Of a stretch of DNA of 26,403 nt, positions 23,956 to 26,403 are shown piece after piece. The notes below the pieces were generated by a model. It had not been told where the DNA came from and did not search any database. It saw only the letters and a list, made by a program, of their open reading frames with translations. Both the position numbers and the translations under genes were made by a program. Position 1 is the first letter of the stretch. Each line of letters opens with the position of its first letter. This stretch comes from JANQJA01 sp040880285. Lineage in GTDB: Bacteria > Pseudomonadota > Gammaproteobacteria > Pseudomonadales > Azotimanducaceae. The DNA is taken from contig JBBDIT010000039.1 in NCBI GenBank assembly GCA_040880285.1, forward strand, positions 1 to 26,403, written 5' to 3'.

Positions 23956-24825
23956 ATGCGTATCCTGTTTCTCTGTGTTGCCAACTCTGCCCGCAGCCAG
24001 ATGGCCGAGGGCTTGTCGCGGCAACTGCTGGGCGCACACGCCGAGGTGATAAGCGCTGGCTCCCAGCCGTCGCGAGTCAACCCGCATGCCATCGCAGCCA
24101 TGGCGGAAATCGGCATCGATATCAGCCAGCAGCAAAGCAAGTCGGTGGACACCATCGACTCAGCAGCCATCGACATGGTGGTCACCCTGTGTGCCGAAGA
24201 AATCTGCCCGATTCTTCCGGGCAAGGTGAAACGCCTGCATTGGCCGGTGAGCGATCCAGCCAGTGGCGCGAATGCGCTGAGCAGTGAAGAAAATCTGATG
24301 CGCTTTCGCACCGCTCGCGATCAGATCAAGGCCCGCATCGCCGTGCTGGCAGGCTTGCTCGACATTCCGCCAGGGCCGCCGGCCGAAGAATTTCACGGCA
24401 GCATTCGGGTCAACCATTTGCCTGACAGCGTGCGCTTTTACGCCTGGTTGCTGAACACCTGGCCGAAGGAATGGACCCATCGCTATGCGACCTTTATTCG
24501 CAGCGACCTGAACCTCAATTTTGTGCTGCTGGTTTCAGACGGCAAGGAATTGCACCACGACACCCTCTACCATCTGGGCATCGGTGTTGCCGACCGCAAT
24601 GCCGTCATTGCGTCCTACCACCAGGCCGTCGCGTTTGGCGCGTCCATTGAAAAGCCGCCGCGCACCACCTGGAAGGGCAAGCCATTGCACGAGCTGTGGC
24701 TGACCGACCCCGACGGCACCTTGATCGAAATATATGCCCGCCTGACCGATCAGGAACTGGCCGAGAAACCTGCCGACGAGTTGCCATGGATTCTGGTGCC
24801 CGGCACCGGCCCGAATGTGACCTGA
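23956..24825 (+). CDS. arsC: Arsenate reductase ArsC (LMW phosphatase type) fused to a VOC/ArsI-like domain
   Basis: This 289-residue two-domain protein combines two arsenic-related folds. Residues 1-135 are a low-molecular-weight phosphatase-type ArsC with the anion loop Cys7-x5-Arg13 (CVANSAR) and Cys79/Cys84 (TLCAEEIC) as the likely redox pair; their spacing is shorter than Cys82/Cys89 of S. aureus ArsC. Residues 145-265 are a VOC (glyoxalase-fold) domain. His147, His206 and Glu258 fit the iron triad of ArsI-type C-As lyases, but the vicinal Cys pair of ArsI is absent, and this domain has no Cys. The frame is open upstream inside the Usp gene, but MRILFLCVANSARSQ fixes the start. Its stop overlaps the next gene (TGATG). 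Confidence 0.88.
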   Translation: MRILFLCVANSARSQMAEGLSRQLLGAHAEVISAGSQPSRVNPHAIAAMAEIGIDISQQQSKSVDTIDSAAIDMVVTLCAEEICPILPGKVKRLHWPVSDPASGANALSSEENLMRFRTARDQIKARIAVLAGLLDIPPGPPAEEFHGSIRVNHLPDSVRFYAWLLNTWPKEWTHRYATFIRSDLNLNFVLLVSDGKELHHDTLYHLGIGVADRNAVIASYHQAVAFGASIEKPPRTTWKGKPLHELWLTDPDGTLIEIYARLTDQELAEKPADELPWILVPGTGPNVT

Positions 24826-25637
24826 TGTGCGAGCTGCTGGCCATGTCGTGTCGGCATCCGACCAGACTGACATCCTCTCTGACGGCGCTCGCTTCGCATG
24901 CCGCCGGCGACAGCCGCAATCGCGACGGCTGGGGGCTTGCGTTTTTTCAGGGCCGCGATGTTGCCCTGTATCGCGACACAACTCCGGCGGACAGCTGCCC
25001 ACTGGTTCCCTGGCTGGAAGCCAACGGTCCGGCAACGACCTTGTCCCTTGGGTACATACGCCACGCCACACAAGGCCCCGTCGATCTGGCCAATACCGGG
25101 CCATTCGCACGAGAACTCAATGGCCACATGCAGGTGTTTACCCACAACGGCAATCTGAAGAATCTGGCGCAACTTCCGTTCGTCAACAGCGGATGTTTTC
25201 AGCCGGTGGGCGAGACAGATTCGGAGTTGGCTTTCTGCCTGTTGCTGGAACGGATCAGGCGACTGGAACACGTCCCCGGCGAACTCCCACCTTTGCAAGC
25301 CAGACTGGATGCCGTGGTTGAAATAGCCGCGGCGCATAGGGCATTGGGTCCTTCCAGCTTTTTCTATGCAGATGGCGATGTGTTATTCGCGCATGCCGAC
25401 CGAAGGCTGCAACCCTTGACGGGTCAAGTCTCCGCGCCGGCGCTCTATCGCCTGGAGTGTCCGCCTGGCAGTGAAACCACACTGATGCGCGACTCTGAAT
25501 CTGTGGAGACTCAGGCAGCACAGCGCCTGATCCTGCTGGCCAGCGTGCCGCTCACACACGAAGCATGGACGCCCATGCAGGAAGGTGAGGTGCTTGCGAT
25601 ACGCCGGGGTGAAATCGTCGCTAGCGTGCAGTTGTAA
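24825..25637 (+). CDS. Class II glutamine amidotransferase (YafJ-like)
   Basis: This 270-residue stand-alone class II glutamine amidotransferase domain has the N-terminal nucleophile Cys2 exposed after Met removal (MCELLAMSC). Supporting motifs are NRDGWG (32-37), RHAT (79-82), THNGNL (106-111) and GETDSE (129-134), all part of the PurF/YafJ-type active site. Such proteins hydrolyse glutamine and release ammonia; no synthase domain is attached, so the acceptor is unknown. It overlaps the arsC fusion by one base, so it is translationally coupled to an arsenic gene. The open frame extends upstream to 24696 but only within arsC. Confidence 0.85.
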   Translation: MCELLAMSCRHPTRLTSSLTALASHAAGDSRNRDGWGLAFFQGRDVALYRDTTPADSCPLVPWLEANGPATTLSLGYIRHATQGPVDLANTGPFARELNGHMQVFTHNGNLKNLAQLPFVNSGCFQPVGETDSELAFCLLLERIRRLEHVPGELPPLQARLDAVVEIAAAHRALGPSSFFYADGDVLFAHADRRLQPLTGQVSAPALYRLECPPGSETTLMRDSESVETQAAQRLILLASVPLTHEAWTPMQEGEVLAIRRGEIVASVQL

Positions 25638-25671
25638 CCAATTAACCCATAACTTTCATTGAGGACCTGCC

Positions 25672-26094
25672 ATGAGCGAAACAAAAACAAAGATGACCTT
25701 CTCCGTCAGTGCTCGGCGCGTCGATGCCTACGGCAGTCTGGCGCATTGTAAAGACGCTGACATCACCCTGGACACCGATCTGGCCGGACGCCCGGACGCC
25801 TTCAATCCGGCGGAACTGCTGATGGCGGCACTGGCGGCCTGCATGATCAAAGGTATCGAACGGGTGACTCCCATTCTCAAATTCGAGCTTTCTGGCGTGG
25901 ACGTCCGCTTGCATGGCGTGCGCCAGGACGTACCGCCGAAAATGGAGTCCATCGACTATGAAATCTTCATCGATACGGATGAAAGCGACCACCGGCTGGA
26001 ACTGCTGCACGACAACGTGAAAAAGTACGGCACGGTTTTCAATACAGTGGCGCCGGGAACACAGCTGCGCGGTGTACTGAAGCGAACCAACTGA
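25672..26094 (+). CDS. OsmC-like family protein
   Basis: This 140-residue protein has the OsmC/Ohr fold, whose members are thiol peroxidases acting on organic or fatty-acid hydroperoxides. The peroxidatic-site segment NPAELLMAALAACMIKGIE contains Cys57 on the central helix. At the position of the second, resolving Cys the sequence reads KYGTVFNT (Thr121), so it may lack the classic two-Cys cycle. GAGG at 25661-25664 precedes the ATG. It follows the amidotransferase after 34 bases and is the last intact gene of the window. Substrate unknown. Confidence 0.85.
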   Translation: MSETKTKMTFSVSARRVDAYGSLAHCKDADITLDTDLAGRPDAFNPAELLMAALAACMIKGIERVTPILKFELSGVDVRLHGVRQDVPPKMESIDYEIFIDTDESDHRLELLHDNVKKYGTVFNTVAPGTQLRGVLKRTN

Positions 26095-26242
26095 TACTCC
26101 AGGAGGCCTGTATCGGCTGCAGCGCCTGCGTTACAGGCTAAACCCGCCTGGTTTATCGCTATGATTTCGAGCGCAAAAAACCGGTAGTGATTGATCTACT
26201 CAATTGCAGGGTCGGCTGCACTACGTGCGCCAACACCTGCCC
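26094..26242 (+). pseudogene. Remnant of a 4Fe-4S ferredoxin-like gene
   Basis: In one frame (codons beginning at 26109) the sequence encodes CIGCSACVTG, then a TAA stop at 26139-26141 exactly where a fourth Cys-Pro would be expected, then TRLVYRYDFERKKPVVIDLL and NCRVGCTTCANTCP. The two halves are the CxxCxxC and CxxxCxxCxxxCP motifs of a bacterial-type ferredoxin. There is no start codon or ribosome site fitting a full gene, and the downstream part stops making sense after CP. It is a truncated and nonsense-disrupted Fe-S protein gene. It starts immediately after the OsmC stop. Confidence 0.7.
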
Positions 26243-26403
26243 GTTGACGTGCCAGCACTTACGGTCAATCGCGTCTGTGGTTCCGGCGCGCAGTGGACAG
26301 TGGCCGACGTTGATCGCGCAGAAATCAACGAAGCATTCGCCGCCATGACACTAGCGTGCTTGCGCGAACTCGGTTTGCCGGAAGAAGTAGTCAATGTCGA
26401 GGG
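26243..26403 (+). pseudogene. Thiolase fragment with an internal deletion, running off the window
   Basis: From 26243 a frame different from the ferredoxin piece reads VDVPALTVNRVCGSGAQ, the thiolase active-site region with its nucleophilic Cys. It joins at once to DVDRAEINEAFAAMTLACL and RELGLPEEVVNVEG, the segment near residue 340 of a normal thiolase. Roughly 240 residues between the two are missing. The piece lacks an N-terminus and continues past the window end. It cannot encode a working acetyl-CoA acyltransferase. Confidence 0.75.

Noticed and set aside
23421..24311. 296-codon minus-strand open frame opposite the Usp and arsC genes
   Set aside because: High-GC sequence gives long antisense frames; the plus-strand genes are certain.
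1..26403. tRNA, rRNA or CRISPR arrays
   Set aside because: I saw no cloverleaf-like tRNA, no rRNA segment and no regularly spaced repeats on either strand.

Overview
The window is a chromosomal piece of a gammaproteobacterium, probably an uncultured or draft-assembled one because a 100-base run of N interrupts a gene at 6192-6291. The gene order iscR-iscS-iscU-iscA-hscB-hscA-fdx-iscX / ndk-rlmN-pilW-rodZ-ispG-hisS-yfgM-bamB-der is the classic gammaproteobacterial housekeeping arrangement, and lengths and catalytic residues match the E. coli families closely (IscS 404 aa, IscA 107 aa, IscX 66 aa). I cannot assign an order or genus from the sequence alone.

Region 1 (1-5626) is a complete Isc iron-sulfur cluster assembly operon behind a promoter that overlaps a near-consensus type 1 IscR box, so it should be repressed by its own [2Fe-2S]-loaded IscR. 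An intrinsic-terminator-like hairpin with a T run lies inside hscB. Region 2 (5737-14650) is a tightly packed plus-strand run for nucleotide balance (ndk), rRNA/tRNA methylation (rlmN), type IV pilus assembly (pilW), cell shape (rodZ), isoprenoid synthesis (ispG), histidyl-tRNA charging (hisS), envelope biogenesis (yfgM, bamB) and ribosome assembly (der), with many start/stop overlaps. Region 3 (14647-16919) is a minus-strand pair, an M23 endopeptidase and xseA, convergent with der. guaA (17020-18654) is divergent from xseA; guaB, often found between them in related bacteria, is absent.

Region 4 (18655-19125) is a roughly 470-base non-coding stretch with several strong inverted repeats, beginning at the guaA 3' end, which is a known island integration site. 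Region 5 (19126-26094) looks like an acquired arsenic-resistance module with more G/C at third codon positions than the core: arsR, an ArsD fused to an AhpD-like CxxC domain, arsA, acr3, a tandem universal stress protein, an ArsC fused to a VOC (ArsI-like) domain, a class II glutamine amidotransferase and an OsmC-like protein. The genes overlap or lie close together and probably form one ArsR-controlled operon. Working together, ArsC would reduce arsenate, ArsD would pass arsenite to ArsA, and ArsA might energise Acr3 efflux; the AhpD-like, VOC and OsmC parts suggest a linked thiol/peroxide or organoarsenic function. Region 6 (26095-26403) is gene debris: a broken 4Fe-4S ferredoxin joined directly to a thiolase that has lost its middle.

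The most unusual content is the pair of fusion proteins (ArsD-AhpD-like and ArsC-VOC) in an operon with a glutamine amidotransferase and an OsmC protein.
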